DNA of 64,000 nt from Fen-455 sp050012675 (GCA_050012675.1 JBEKGS010000004.1:62001-126000); one strand, 5' to 3'; shown: positions 25,542 to 34,474, numbered from the stretch's first letter. A program made the numbers and translations. The notes: generated by a model not told the origin, from the letters alone.

Positions 25542-27094
25542 TGCTGTCGCGGGAGCCACCTGTCGTCGCCGTCTGCGGCGACGTGGGTGCCCCGCCGGTG
25601 CCTCTTCGCCTCGGGGAACTGGCGGCTCGGCTGCGCCGCGAGCTCCCAGGAGTCAACCCGCTGCTTCTCGGCGAGATCTGTCGAGGTCCTCGAGGACCGC
25701 TCGAGGGGCTTGCGGCCCTCGAGGCGGGCCGCGTAGTCGTCGGTTGTCGCACGGACCCGCAGCGGCATGACGAGCTGCGCGCCCGCCTGCTGCGGGCAGG
25801 AGCGGCCCCAGCCGGGACAGAGATCGTCGAGCTCACAGTTGCGGACGGCTGCAGCGAGACGGTGGCTCTCGAGCAAGCCGTCGCACTGCTGAGTGCCGCC
25901 GTGGCCCGTGTCGCCACAGCCGACATCGCAGCGCCAGTGAGGGAGCGGACCAGTCTGTCGGTCGGCGGGGTCACCCGGCGGTCTTTGCTGCGCGGCGTCA
26001 ACACGGCTCGCCATTTCGTTGCCCAGTGGCGACCGGAGCGCTGCAGCGCCGCAGCGACCTGCACGGCTTGTGTTCTGGCCTGCCCTCACGCTGCATTGCG
26101 CCAACAACGAGGTCGAGTGGTCGCCGACGGCGATCGATGCACGGGATGCGGTGCGTGCGTCGCTGCCTGCCCGAGCGCCGCTTTGGTGCTTCCGGGCGCC
26201 GAGCTCGAAGGACTAGGCGCCGCGGCGGGAGTGCTCGCGGCGGCCGTTCGTACCGGCAAGGCCGCCGTCGGGGTCTCGATCGCCTGCCGACGAGCCAAGA
26301 CGTCGCCGCTTTTGGGCGGCGCCTGGCTGACGCTCAAGGTGCCCTCGATCGAGATGGTGACTGCTGGGTGGCTGCTCCAGCTGGTCCGTGCGGGAGCGGA
26401 GGTCCAGGTCCTCGGCTGTGAGGATGAGGGCTGCCAGACCCGCGCTCGGGATCTCCGCAGCTTCCACCGCGGTCTCGAAGAAGTGCTCGGGTTCTCGGCC
26501 GGGGGACCGGATTCGAAGGTGGCACCGAGGCGCCGAGAGTTCGTGCGGACCTCCGAGACTGGTCGGTGCGACGACATCGATCTGAAAGAGCCCGAAGCGA
26601 CCGTCCAGGCGCTGGTGGCTCTCGGGGCAGTGGCGCCGGCGCGCCCACAATGGCGTGTGGAAGGCCCAGGGTGCTCGCTCGGAGTGGTGACGGTCGACCC
26701 TGCCGGTTGCTCACTGTGCGAGGTGTGCGTGGCAGTCTGCCCGACGGGCGCTTTCGAGGCGGAGCAGGACAGCGGGGGACTTCTCCATTTGAGCGCGGAC
26801 TCGAGTCGCTGCACAGCCTGCGGCGCGTGCGTCTTGTCGTGCCCGGAAGCGGTGATCACCCTCGAGAAGGCTGCTGACCGAGAGGTCCTGTCAAAAGGGC
26901 GCCAAATTGTGGCGAGCGCACCCGTTCTCAGCTGCGAAGGTTGTGGGGCCCCCCTTGTTGGCGGGCCCTCGCATGCGGCTCTGCGTCGTCTCGGTGGCTC
27001 GCACCCGAACCTGACGGCACATTCGGCCAGGGTCTGCGCCGACTGCCGCCTCGGCGGCCGGTCGGCGGGCAAGGCCCGTGCGTCGTCGCGATAG
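25541..27094 (+). CDS. Polyferredoxin with HdrA/MvhD-like segments
   Basis: A 517-residue cytoplasmic Fe-S protein ending the molybdoenzyme operon; ATG 25541 overlaps the chaperone stop in TGATG. Cysteine groups are CSAAATCTACVLACP and CTGCGACVAACP (about 165-220), CSLCEVCVAVCP and CTACGACVLSCP (about 385-450), and a C-terminal CEGCG...CADCR pair that may bind zinc. Between the two ferredoxin halves is a region with IACRRAKT, then VLGCEDEGCQTRARD, resembling the MvhD/hydrogenase delta electron-transfer domain. The N-terminal 110 residues (VVGCRTDPQRHDELRARLL) faintly resemble HdrA-type modules. It may feed electrons from a cytoplasmic donor or assist assembly. The exact role is unknown. Confidence 0.7.
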   Translation: MLSREPPVVAVCGDVGAPPVPLRLGELAARLRRELPGVNPLLLGEICRGPRGPLEGLAALEAGRVVVGCRTDPQRHDELRARLLRAGAAPAGTEIVELTVADGCSETVALEQAVALLSAAVARVATADIAAPVRERTSLSVGGVTRRSLLRGVNTARHFVAQWRPERCSAAATCTACVLACPHAALRQQRGRVVADGDRCTGCGACVAACPSAALVLPGAELEGLGAAAGVLAAAVRTGKAAVGVSIACRRAKTSPLLGGAWLTLKVPSIEMVTAGWLLQLVRAGAEVQVLGCEDEGCQTRARDLRSFHRGLEEVLGFSAGGPDSKVAPRRREFVRTSETGRCDDIDLKEPEATVQALVALGAVAPARPQWRVEGPGCSLGVVTVDPAGCSLCEVCVAVCPTGAFEAEQDSGGLLHLSADSSRCTACGACVLSCPEAVITLEKAADREVLSKGRQIVASAPVLSCEGCGAPLVGGPSHAALRRLGGSHPNLTAHSARVCADCRLGGRSAGKARASSR

Positions 27095-27159
27095 CTGCCG
27101 GTTCCTTGCGGTGCTTAGATCGGGCCGTTGATGTGCTCTGAGCCGTCAGCGTCCGGCGG

Positions 27160-27477
27160 TCAGCGTGTGGCGACGACCTCCTCGATCCACGAGTAAGCCG
27201 CCACAGCAGCGGGGAAGCCCCGCGTGGTCACAGTGAGGGCGATGACGTGGCGCAGCTGTTCAGGCGTCGCGCCCGCCTCGAGCGCGCGCCGGGCATTGGA
27301 ACGGACGGCACCTTCAGCCATAGCCCCGATGGCGATGCCGAGCTTGACAAGGCGGCTTGTGCGTTCGTCGAGCGGCCCGGCGTTCGCAGACTTCGCCAGG
27401 GCCTCGAGCTTTTCGGACAATTCAGGGAATTGTGCCCGGAATCGCGAGTAGATCTCAGGTAGGTACTGCTCTGCCAT
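27160..27477 (-). CDS. Carboxymuconolactone decarboxylase/AhpD-fold protein lacking the redox cysteines
   Basis: A 105-residue all-helical protein of the CMD family. The region AVRSNARRALEAGATPEQLRHVIAL is typical, but the CxxC pair of AhpD peroxidases is absent (SNAR at that place) and there is no cysteine in the protein. It is therefore unlikely to be a peroxidase; a lyase-like or unknown role fits better. A strong GGGGAGGA precedes the ATG. TAGCCT at about 27530-27535 on this strand could be its -10 box. The 290-nt gap to the next gene holds nothing else clear. Confidence 0.8.
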   Translation of the reverse strand: MAEQYLPEIYSRFRAQFPELSEKLEALAKSANAGPLDERTSRLVKLGIAIGAMAEGAVRSNARRALEAGATPEQLRHVIALTVTTRGFPAAVAAYSWIEEVVATR

Positions 27478-27767
27478 TTGTTCCTCCCCTAGGCCGGCGG
27501 CCGAGCCGTTCCCTCGACCTTGGCGACACGAGGCTAGTTCACCGGGCCTTCGCCCCGAGCCCTTGCGCCGTCACCGTTCGCAAGCAGTCCCCGCCAGATC
27601 ACGATGCTGCAGGCCGGCCCGCTTTAGCATGGCGGTCTGTCCGCCGAGGTGGCGATCGTCGTTGGCAGTCGCGACGGCGCCCGAGGATTCGAGGAGTCAT
27701 GCCTTCAGGTTTCGAGGCATCGCCACCAGGACTGCCGCCCTGTCGGCAATGAGGATGCTGGCGCCGT

Positions 27768-28268
27768 ATGCGACGGGATGAGCACGCGAAAAACAGGCTC
27801 CTGCCCTCGCCAACCAGGGCCGTGGTCACAGGTGTCATCGTCGTGGCCCTTGTCGTTTGCGGATGGTTTGCCGCAGGGCTCACCCCACTTCGAGCCGAGG
27901 CGAACGCCGTCACCTTCTCGGCGGCCGCGGCCATACTCGCCCTGAGCGCGGTCGGTGGCCACCTGAGCGGTCGCGAACAGCAGATGCGCGACCGCGAGCC
28001 AAAGCTCGCCGGGCCCCGGCACAGTCTCGGGGCCAGGGACACCTCGTGGCGACCAGGGGGGTTCATCGCCTGGTCTGGCGCGGCGTTGCTCGTCGTCGCC
28101 GTGGAACTGTGGGAGCTGTTCCACTCTCCGAGGAGCGCCTATCCGACTCTGAGCTCGTTGGCGAACGAGGTGATCGGACCAGGACACCGGCCGGCTCGTG
28201 CCGCGGCTTTCGTTTGCTGGGGTGCTCTCGGCTTCCTCGTAGCCGCAAGGCCGGGGCGACGCTCATGA
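27768..28268 (+). CDS. Small membrane protein of unknown function
   Basis: A 166-residue protein with three likely membrane segments (about 18-37, 48-62 and 102-118) and a fourth near 148-160. No family is recognised. No good ribosome binding site precedes ATG 27768, so the start is uncertain. Its stop overlaps the start of the next gene (ATGA), and the adjacent DUF6186-like gene supports it being a real actinobacterial membrane protein. Confidence 0.6.
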   Translation: MRRDEHAKNRLLPSPTRAVVTGVIVVALVVCGWFAAGLTPLRAEANAVTFSAAAAILALSAVGGHLSGREQQMRDREPKLAGPRHSLGARDTSWRPGGFIAWSGAALLVVAVELWELFHSPRSAYPTLSSLANEVIGPGHRPARAAAFVCWGALGFLVAARPGRRS

Positions 28269-28450
28269 CAAGGGCGCTGTGGTTCGTCGCCATCGGCGGA
28301 GTTTGCATCTGCGAGCTGGCGAGCCGGACGCTCAAGCGCGGTTGGCCGACTGCGGCAGATCTGTTCGCCGGTGCGCGGTCGAATGTGCTCGGCCGGCTCG
28401 TGTTGGTGATCGGGTGGATATGGCTGGGCTGGCACGTGTTCGCGCGTTGA
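28265..28450 (+). CDS. DUF6186-like small membrane protein
   Basis: A 61-residue protein with two membrane segments and the C-terminal signature GRLVLVIGWIWLGWHVFAR that I associate with the actinobacterial DUF6186 family. It overlaps the preceding gene by 4 nt (ATGA). Function unknown. A hairpin at 28506-28524 (tgaccg...cggtca) between it and the convergent MFS gene may terminate transcription. Confidence 0.7.
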   Translation: MTRALWFVAIGGVCICELASRTLKRGWPTAADLFAGARSNVLGRLVLVIGWIWLGWHVFAR

Positions 28451-28521
28451 GCTCCAGCACTTGCTCGGTACTCCAGGCGAGCAGGGCACTGCGGTCGCAG
28501 GCGTTTGACCGGTGCCGGCGG

Positions 28522-29799
28522 TCAGCTGTCGGTCGACCAGAGGTCCTCGGGCTCTTTGTCGCGCGTCTCGGGCAAGAGGGCGAAAAGACCGGCGAAGGGA
28601 ATCGTGGCCGCGAACACGATCACGGCCGCCAGACCGAAGCGGTTGCCGACGTCAGCCACTGCTCCGAAGGCCAACAATCCCGCCGTGGCGCCGAGAACGC
28701 CCACGGCGATCTCCCATCCGATGACAGAAGCCCGCACGGAGGTGGGGAAGAGCTCGTTGGTGAGAGCTCCGGCGGCGGGCGCGAACACCGATGCGGCAAG
28801 CACCGCCAGCAGATAGCCAACAGCTGCACCAAATGGTGAGCCGCTGTAGGTCACCATTCCGAGCAGTGCCATGGCGATCATGGCTCCTCCTGCAGCGAGA
28901 CGGCGCCCCACCCGGTCGGCGAGAAAGCGGCCGAGCAGCAGCCCGGCGAGCCCCGTGGCTCCTGCGCTCGCGACCAGCAGTGCCGTGGTCGTACCGGCAA
29001 AATGCAGGACGTTCTGCGCGTACAGGAAAAAGAAGCTGTTCGCCGGACCAGTCACCACCGACAACGCGAAGGTGAGGGCAGCGACGATGACGAGCCGCCG
29101 CCGGAAGGCCGGGCCCACCGCGCCGAGCACCGGGAGCGGGTGCTGCTTTGCCGCCGCGGCGATCTTGAACCGGTCGGGTTCGACCACCCAACGGGCTATG
29201 AACGGCAGCGCTGCGAGGGGCAAGAGAGCGAGCAGCACCACGCCACGAAAGCCCAGAGTGCTCGCCCCGAGACTGTGCACTATGGCGATCAGGCCCGACC
29301 CGATGCCGTAGCCGGCGGCAATGAGCGCGACAGCCTTGGCTCTCTCAGATGAGGCTGTCTGCTCGGCGGCGGCAACCTGTGCCACCCCGGAAGTTGCGCT
29401 GAGAAGCGGCCGTCCGAGAGCGAAGATGGCCACGAACCACCAGTAGGTAGGGCTGACGGCGGATACCGCCGTGAGAGCCAACCCGATCACGCACGTCGTG
29501 AGCAGCAGGCGACGACGGCCGAAACGGTCGGCCAGACCCGCGAGGGGCAAGCCGCCAAGGGATGCAAGGCGGATCACGGCAAGGCCGATCCCGAGCTTGG
29601 TCCCCGACAGGCCCGCCTGCTCGGCAATCGTGGCACCGTGGGTTATGTGACCGAAGTGCTTCGCGACGTCGCCGAGTGCCGCGACCGCTCCGAACTGGGC
29701 GAAGCCGGCGGCCATCGCCAGCAACGCCGAGCCGAGTACGGCCGGCTCGCGCCAGCCGTGGAGGTGAAGGCGCGGATCGATCTTCGTGCGGTCAGCCAT
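28522..29799 (-). CDS. Major facilitator superfamily transporter
   Basis: A 425-residue, 12-helix MFS permease. The loop after helix 2 reads LADRFGRRRLLL, the MFS motif A, and a second copy appears as LADRVGRRLAAGG in the C-terminal half. A segment with FPTSVRASVIGWE and the C-terminal LPETRDKEPEDLW recall the sugar/metabolite porter group; the substrate is unknown. ATG 29799 is chosen because the upstream part of the frame lies inside the preceding gene; the two genes overlap by 8 nt and probably form an operon. Confidence 0.85.
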   Translation of the reverse strand: MADRTKIDPRLHLHGWREPAVLGSALLAMAAGFAQFGAVAALGDVAKHFGHITHGATIAEQAGLSGTKLGIGLAVIRLASLGGLPLAGLADRFGRRRLLLTTCVIGLALTAVSAVSPTYWWFVAIFALGRPLLSATSGVAQVAAAEQTASSERAKAVALIAAGYGIGSGLIAIVHSLGASTLGFRGVVLLALLPLAALPFIARWVVEPDRFKIAAAAKQHPLPVLGAVGPAFRRRLVIVAALTFALSVVTGPANSFFFLYAQNVLHFAGTTTALLVASAGATGLAGLLLGRFLADRVGRRLAAGGAMIAMALLGMVTYSGSPFGAAVGYLLAVLAASVFAPAAGALTNELFPTSVRASVIGWEIAVGVLGATAGLLAFGAVADVGNRFGLAAVIVFAATIPFAGLFALLPETRDKEPEDLWSTDS

Positions 29800-30475
29800 G
29801 ACGGTGCCGGGCGATGAAGAAAGGCAGGTCCAGCAGGACGAGGAGGACGAGCGCGACGCCGGCCGCACTGGCGATGTACCAGGGCCACGGCCCGAGCACC
29901 TTGAGCAGGGTCCAGCTGCCAGGTGGGCGGCGGAGGAACATGTAGTTGGCACCGCTGAGCGCGTCGACGAGACCGACGGCGGCCGTGTACGCGACCGTGA
30001 TCGCGAAGGTGGTGAGCACGGATCCGGGTCGAGGCGCGATCTGTAACCCTACGACGAGGTAGAGGGCAGCGAGGACGATGCCGAGGTGACCCGCCAGGTA
30101 CTGGAAGAAGACAAGGTGGGGGAACCCCGCGTTCAGGTCGGGCGTGATGACGGCCTGGAGGGTGCCGGCCAGGCCCCAGAAGTAGGTGAGCTCGACCAGG
30201 ATCGGGATTCGCCACCAACAAGCTGCGGCGGCGACCACGAGCGCGGCGTCGCACAGCGCGAGGGGCAGGTCGGTTTTCGGGGACCAGGTCTTTGCGACGA
30301 CTTCGGCGACGATGAAACTGATGGCGTCGGAGATGAGCACGAGCGCGATCACACGAGCCACCACAAAGCTCCACCGCCCGGGCTTTCGCCTGGCTGTGGT
30401 GCACAGCGCGATGCCGAGCGCGATTGCGAGCACGACGGCCGCAAGATAGGGCACCGGTGTGACGAGCCCCAACAT
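29792..30475 (-). CDS. TIGR02206/YwaF-like integral membrane protein
   Basis: A 227-residue protein with six or seven helices. The pattern LPLALCDAALVVAAAACWW, then ELTYFWGLAGTLQAVITPDL, then FFQYLAGHLGIVLAALYL matches TIGR02206. These proteins are widespread in Gram-positive bacteria without a firm function. GAGAGGAGG lies upstream of ATG 30475. It is first in a two-gene unit with the MFS transporter. Confidence 0.85.
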   Translation of the reverse strand: MLGLVTPVPYLAAVVLAIALGIALCTTARRKPGRWSFVVARVIALVLISDAISFIVAEVVAKTWSPKTDLPLALCDAALVVAAAACWWRIPILVELTYFWGLAGTLQAVITPDLNAGFPHLVFFQYLAGHLGIVLAALYLVVGLQIAPRPGSVLTTFAITVAYTAAVGLVDALSGANYMFLRRPPGSWTLLKVLGPWPWYIASAAGVALVLLVLLDLPFFIARHRHG

Positions 30476-30644
30476 CGGGCCTCCTCTCTAGGTGCTCAGC
30501 TTTGCCCAGGCCGGCTTGCGGTTGATGTCAAGACCGGGAAACGGTGCAGTAGGAGTGTGGGCGGTCTAGATTCGCTTGGCAAGGCGGGTGGTCGGCGTCC
30601 CACCGCGACGGTGCGGGGCGCGCCCCCAGAAGAGGTGGTCGAGC

Positions 30645-31049
30645 ATGGATGTTCTTTCCGCCGCAACCCGGGCCGGTGGCGGTGCTCTCGTATTCGAGCT
30701 CATCTTCGTGGTCGTGGCGATCGTGGCCGCGGTCAAGATCCTCCCGAAGGCCGGCTACTCGCCGTGGTACGCCCTTTTGCTGTTGATCCCGCTGGTTGGC
30801 TTCGTGATGATCCTCGTGTTCGCGTTCGCTGACTGGCCCGTCGACAAGGAGCTCAGGCACTATCGCCAGGGCGGTGGCGGGCCGAGGCCCGGCGGCTACC
30901 CCGAGCCGCCCTGGCCCGGTCAGCCCCCCGTTTACGGGACCGGCGGTTCCCAGGTCCCCCCGTCCGCCTGGCCGCCCCCCCCGGGCGGTCCGATCCCGCC
31001 CTTCCCGGGAGGCTCCATGCCTCCGCCGCCGGAGGGTTCGGGCCGCTGA
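30645..31049 (+). CDS. Small proline-rich membrane protein
   Basis: A 134-residue protein with two membrane helices (about 17-33 and 41-61) followed by a Pro/Gly-rich cytoplasmic tail (about 75-134). The motif AGYSPWYALLLLIPLVGFVMILVFAF is of a kind found next to such tails in actinobacteria. AGAGGTGG precedes ATG 30645. Its last 118 nt are antisense to the 3' end of the response-regulator gene, so the two tails are encoded on opposite strands of the same DNA. Confidence 0.7.
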   Translation: MDVLSAATRAGGGALVFELIFVVVAIVAAVKILPKAGYSPWYALLLLIPLVGFVMILVFAFADWPVDKELRHYRQGGGGPRPGGYPEPPWPGQPPVYGTGGSQVPPSAWPPPPGGPIPPFPGGSMPPPPEGSGR

Positions 31050-31813
31050 CCCGGAGCCGGGGCGCCTGTCGGCGACGGCGGGTGCCCACTGGAGACGGCT
31101 GATCCTCCACCGCCGGCAGATGGTCGAGTGGGCCGCTCGTCAACCAGCTGGTAGCCGACGCCTGGATTGGTGCGAAGCAGGGGACCACCCTCCGTGCCGA
31201 GCTTGTGGCGCAGACGGCTGGCATAGACGCGTAGGTAGTGGGTCTCGTTTCCGTAACCGGGGCCCCAGACCTCCCGGAGAATGGTCCTGTGCGTGCATAC
31301 CTTGCCGGCGTTGCGGGCAAGGTATGTGAGCAGGTCGAACTCCCGGGCCGTCAGCTCTATCAAGGTCCCGCCGACACTTACTGTCCGCGCGGCGACGTCC
31401 ACGAGAATCGGGCCGACCGTGAGCGTCGCGGTCGCCGGCCATGGATGGCGGGCGGCCGCGTGCCTGAGCGCCACGCGCAGGCGGGCCTCCAGCTCCTGCA
31501 TCCCGAAGGGCTTGGTGACGTAGTCGTCTGCCCCGCTGTCAAGGGCGAGCACCTTGCGATCCTCGCTGTCCAGGGCGGACAGCACGATCACCGGCACCTC
31601 TGTCCACTGGCGGAGTCGCCGGCACACCTCGACGCCGTCGATGTCCGGGAGCCCGAGGTCCAACACGACGAGCTGCGGCATGGCCTGAGCGGCGCGGGAA
31701 AGGCCCTCGGCGCCTGTGAGCGCCGCGACGACCTCGAAGCCTCTCGCCTCGAGACCGATGCGCAGCGCCCGGAGCAGCGCCGGGTCGTCGTCGACGACAA
31801 GGACGCAAGTCAC
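30932..31813 (-). CDS. KdpE-like response regulator with long Gly/Pro-rich tail
   Basis: A 293-residue OmpR/PhoB-class regulator. The receiver domain has the acidic cluster D8-D10, phospho-acceptor D52 in LVVLDLGLPD, and K in YVTKPFG. The winged-helix DNA-binding domain (about 125-225) includes LTAREFDLLTYLARNAGKV and THYLRVYASRLRHKL, closest to KdpE. A typical KdpE ends at about residue 225; this one continues with a 69-residue Gly/Pro-rich tail that overlaps the neighbouring gene in antisense. It overlaps the sensor kinase by 4 nt. No potassium transport genes (kdpFABC) are nearby. Confidence 0.88.
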   Translation of the reverse strand: MTCVLVVDDDPALLRALRIGLEARGFEVVAALTGAEGLSRAAQAMPQLVVLDLGLPDIDGVEVCRRLRQWTEVPVIVLSALDSEDRKVLALDSGADDYVTKPFGMQELEARLRVALRHAAARHPWPATATLTVGPILVDVAARTVSVGGTLIELTAREFDLLTYLARNAGKVCTHRTILREVWGPGYGNETHYLRVYASRLRHKLGTEGGPLLRTNPGVGYQLVDERPTRPSAGGGGSAVSSGHPPSPTGAPAPGQRPEPSGGGGMEPPGKGGIGPPGGGGQADGGTWEPPVP

Positions 31814-33336
31814 GAGGAAACCTCGTCGCCCGCAAGAGGTTCGGCCGGGAAGAAGGAGGCGGCCGGTGCCGTCAAGGTAAAGCGCGCCCCACCGGTCCGG
31901 GCCGTTCCCACCCCGATCCTGCCTCCGTGCGCCTCGGCGAAGGCCTTGGCGATGGCAAGCCCCAGACCCGCGCGTCCACCGTCGGCCCCGCGATGGAAGA
32001 GCTCGAAGATGCGCTCGCGCTGGTCCGGAGGGACTCCGGGGCCCGAGTCCGAGACTGCGATCTCGACCTCGTCACGGGATCCGGCTCGGCGCGTCGCCTC
32101 CACCAGGATCTCGGCGCCCGGCGGGCTGTGCCTGGCGGCGTTCTCAAGCAGGTTCGCCAGTGCCTGGGCGATCAGTGTCGGGTCGATCTCGACTGCCGGG
32201 AGATCCGAAGGCACGGACTTGCGCAGTCGCGAGGTGTCGAGGGAGCTCTCGACGAGCGATGCAGCCTCGTCTATGAGGTCGTCCACCACAACGGGCTCGA
32301 GTTTCGGCTTGAGCGCGCCGGCTTCGAGCCTCCAGAGATCGAGCACGGTCGTGACGAGGCGGGTCAATCGATCGGTCTGCTCTTCGATCGTCTCGAGAAG
32401 GTCATGGCGGGCCGCCTCGGGCAGGACGATTGCCGCGTCTCTCAGGTCGGACACGGCGACTTTGATCGAGGCGAGCGGGGTGCGCAGGTCGTGCGCCACG
32501 GCGCTGACGAGCGCGGCACGCCACTCGTCGACTTGTTGGAGGAGGTTGGCCTGCAGGGCCTGATCGCGAAGCTGCGCCCGTTCGATCGCCAGGGCGGCGT
32601 GATTGGCATAGGTGGCGAGGAGGCCCCTGTCGTGGACGTCCAGCTGTCGGCCGCGAAGGACCAGGAGCCCGACCGGCCGCGCCGCCGCGGTGAGCGGTAT
32701 CTGCCTGAGAACGGCGCCCGCGACAACGCTGCCTGTCAGTGAGGCGGGACTGCCCGGCGAGGGCAGCAGGCGGTTCAGCGACTCGGCGCGGAGCTCGCCG
32801 CCGTCGGACGCGACGATCTCGAGCTGGTCGGTGCCGACAGAGGGCAGCAGAAGGGCGACCGTCTCGAGGTTGAAGGCGTTTCGGACGCTCGAGGCGACCA
32901 CCGCCAGCATCTCTGTGAGTGGCTTGTCCGCGACGAGCAGCTCCGACAGTTCCAGGAGACGGCTCGAGTCAGCCGCACGGCGCGCCGAGTCGGCTCTCAG
33001 CTGTTGCAGGCGCGACACGACGACCGCGACCAGGGCGACGACCGCGACGTACACGACCAGAGCCAGCCAGTTCTGGCCGCTTCCCACCGCCAAGGTCCAA
33101 TACGGCGGGATGAAGGCCAGATCGAGCAGGAGGAAACCGACCACGACGCCGAGCAGTCCGACGCGCGGACCGCCGAGAAGCATGGCGAGGACGACCGGCA
33201 GGACGAACACGAGAGCCGCGGTGGCAAAGCTCAGGCTGTGGCGGAACGGGAGCATCGCGCCTGTCGCGGCACCCGTGGTCACCAAAAGGGCGATGACGCC
33301 CTGCTTGAAGCCGCGCCACACGGGAGCTCGTCGCAC
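31810..33336 (-). CDS. KdpD-like sensor histidine kinase without the cytoplasmic sensor half
   Basis: A 508-residue membrane kinase. Domains in order: a four-helix DUF4118 membrane region (about 10-110), a GAF domain (about 125-260), a HisKA domain with H282 in AVAHDLRTPL, and an ATPase domain with NLLENAARHS, DSGPGVP and GLGLAIAKAF. Compared with full KdpD (about 890 residues), the N-terminal KdpD and USP domains are missing. Together with the overlapping KdpE-like regulator it forms an orphan two-component system with an unknown signal. TAGACT lies 9 nt before the GTG start. Confidence 0.9.
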   Translation of the reverse strand: MRRAPVWRGFKQGVIALLVTTGAATGAMLPFRHSLSFATAALVFVLPVVLAMLLGGPRVGLLGVVVGFLLLDLAFIPPYWTLAVGSGQNWLALVVYVAVVALVAVVVSRLQQLRADSARRAADSSRLLELSELLVADKPLTEMLAVVASSVRNAFNLETVALLLPSVGTDQLEIVASDGGELRAESLNRLLPSPGSPASLTGSVVAGAVLRQIPLTAAARPVGLLVLRGRQLDVHDRGLLATYANHAALAIERAQLRDQALQANLLQQVDEWRAALVSAVAHDLRTPLASIKVAVSDLRDAAIVLPEAARHDLLETIEEQTDRLTRLVTTVLDLWRLEAGALKPKLEPVVVDDLIDEAASLVESSLDTSRLRKSVPSDLPAVEIDPTLIAQALANLLENAARHSPPGAEILVEATRRAGSRDEVEIAVSDSGPGVPPDQRERIFELFHRGADGGRAGLGLAIAKAFAEAHGGRIGVGTARTGGARFTLTAPAASFFPAEPLAGDEVSS

Positions 33337-33430
33337 GCTCGAGGAAGTCTAGAGCCCTGGCCGAGCCCCAAGGGTCCTCGCTAACCTGCATCGGCCGGGG
33401 CGGCGATGGGCTACCGGGTAGGTAAGGTTC

Positions 33431-34474
33431 GTGATGGGCTCGGGCGATGACTTTCTCATGAGCCAGCTGTCACCGGGTCAAGGTGGCCAGCCTCGGCAGA
33501 GCCGACCGGAGGTGGCCGTTTCGCGTGCCGGGGCAGTCACCGGGCCAGGGGTCGATGCGGCGGTCAAGGCCCGTGGGCTGACCAAGCGTTTCGGCCGGTT
33601 CACCGCCGTCGACGCCATCGACTTCGACATCGAGGTCGGCGAGGCGTTCGGGTTTCTCGGCGCCAACGGGGCGGGCAAGACCTCCACGATGCGGATGATC
33701 GCGTGCCTGTCGCCGATCTCGGGCGGGACTCTGCAGGTGCTCGGCCTCGACCCGATGCACGACGGCCCGCAGATACGAGGCCGGATCGGCCTGGTCCCTC
33801 AGGACGACACCCTCGATCTCGAGCTCACCGTTCGGGACAATCTCTATCTCTACGGGCGCTACTTCGGGCTTGCCAAGAAGCAGTTGCGTGAACGGGTCGA
33901 CGAGTTGCTCGAGTTCGCACGCCTGAGCGAGAGAGCCGATGAACGCGTGGACCCGTTGTCGGGCGGCATGCGCCGGCGGCTCACGATCGCGAGGGCGCTC
34001 GTGTCCTCGCCGAGTCTTGTGATCCTGGACGAGCCGACCACGGGTCTCGATCCCCAGGCGCGTCACCTGTTGTGGGACCGCCTGTACCGCCTGAAACGCG
34101 AGGGTGTGACTCTCGTGGTCACCACGCACTACATGGACGAGGCCGAGCAGTTGTGCGACCGGCTCGTGGTCATGGACGCCGGGCGCATAGTCGCTGCCGG
34201 CTCGCCCCGCGAGCTCATCGAGCGGTGGTCTACTCGCGAGGTCGTCGAGCTGCGTTTCGAGCCCGAGGGCCACGAGGCTCACGGCGAAAGGCTCGCCGAC
34301 CTTGCCGAGCGGGTTGAGGTGCTGCCTGACCGGTTGTTGCTCTACACAGACGAAGGAGATGCGACGCTCGATGCTGTGAGGTCCCGCGGGGCGGCCCCGA
34401 TCGCGGCCCTCGTCAGGCGCTCGACCCTGGAGGACGTCTTCTTGCACCTCACCGGGCGAAGCCTGGTCGATTGA
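33431..34474 (+). CDS. NodI-like ABC exporter ATPase
   Basis: A 347-residue ATPase of the DrrA/NodI exporter group. After about 45 unstructured residues come Walker A GANGAGKT, the Q-loop LVPQDDTLD, signature LSGGMRRRL, Walker B LVILDEPTTGLD, and the H-loop VTTHYMDEAEQLCDR. A C-terminal domain (about 260-347) follows. It would drive export of a lipid, polysaccharide or drug through the next two permeases. GTG 33431 is followed at once by ATG 33434; TAAGGT (33423-33428) is 5 nt before the ATG, so the transcript may be leaderless. Confidence 0.9.
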   Translation: MMGSGDDFLMSQLSPGQGGQPRQSRPEVAVSRAGAVTGPGVDAAVKARGLTKRFGRFTAVDAIDFDIEVGEAFGFLGANGAGKTSTMRMIACLSPISGGTLQVLGLDPMHDGPQIRGRIGLVPQDDTLDLELTVRDNLYLYGRYFGLAKKQLRERVDELLEFARLSERADERVDPLSGGMRRRLTIARALVSSPSLVILDEPTTGLDPQARHLLWDRLYRLKREGVTLVVTTHYMDEAEQLCDRLVVMDAGRIVAAGSPRELIERWSTREVVELRFEPEGHEAHGERLADLAERVEVLPDRLLLYTDEGDATLDAVRSRGAAPIAALVRRSTLEDVFLHLTGRSLVD

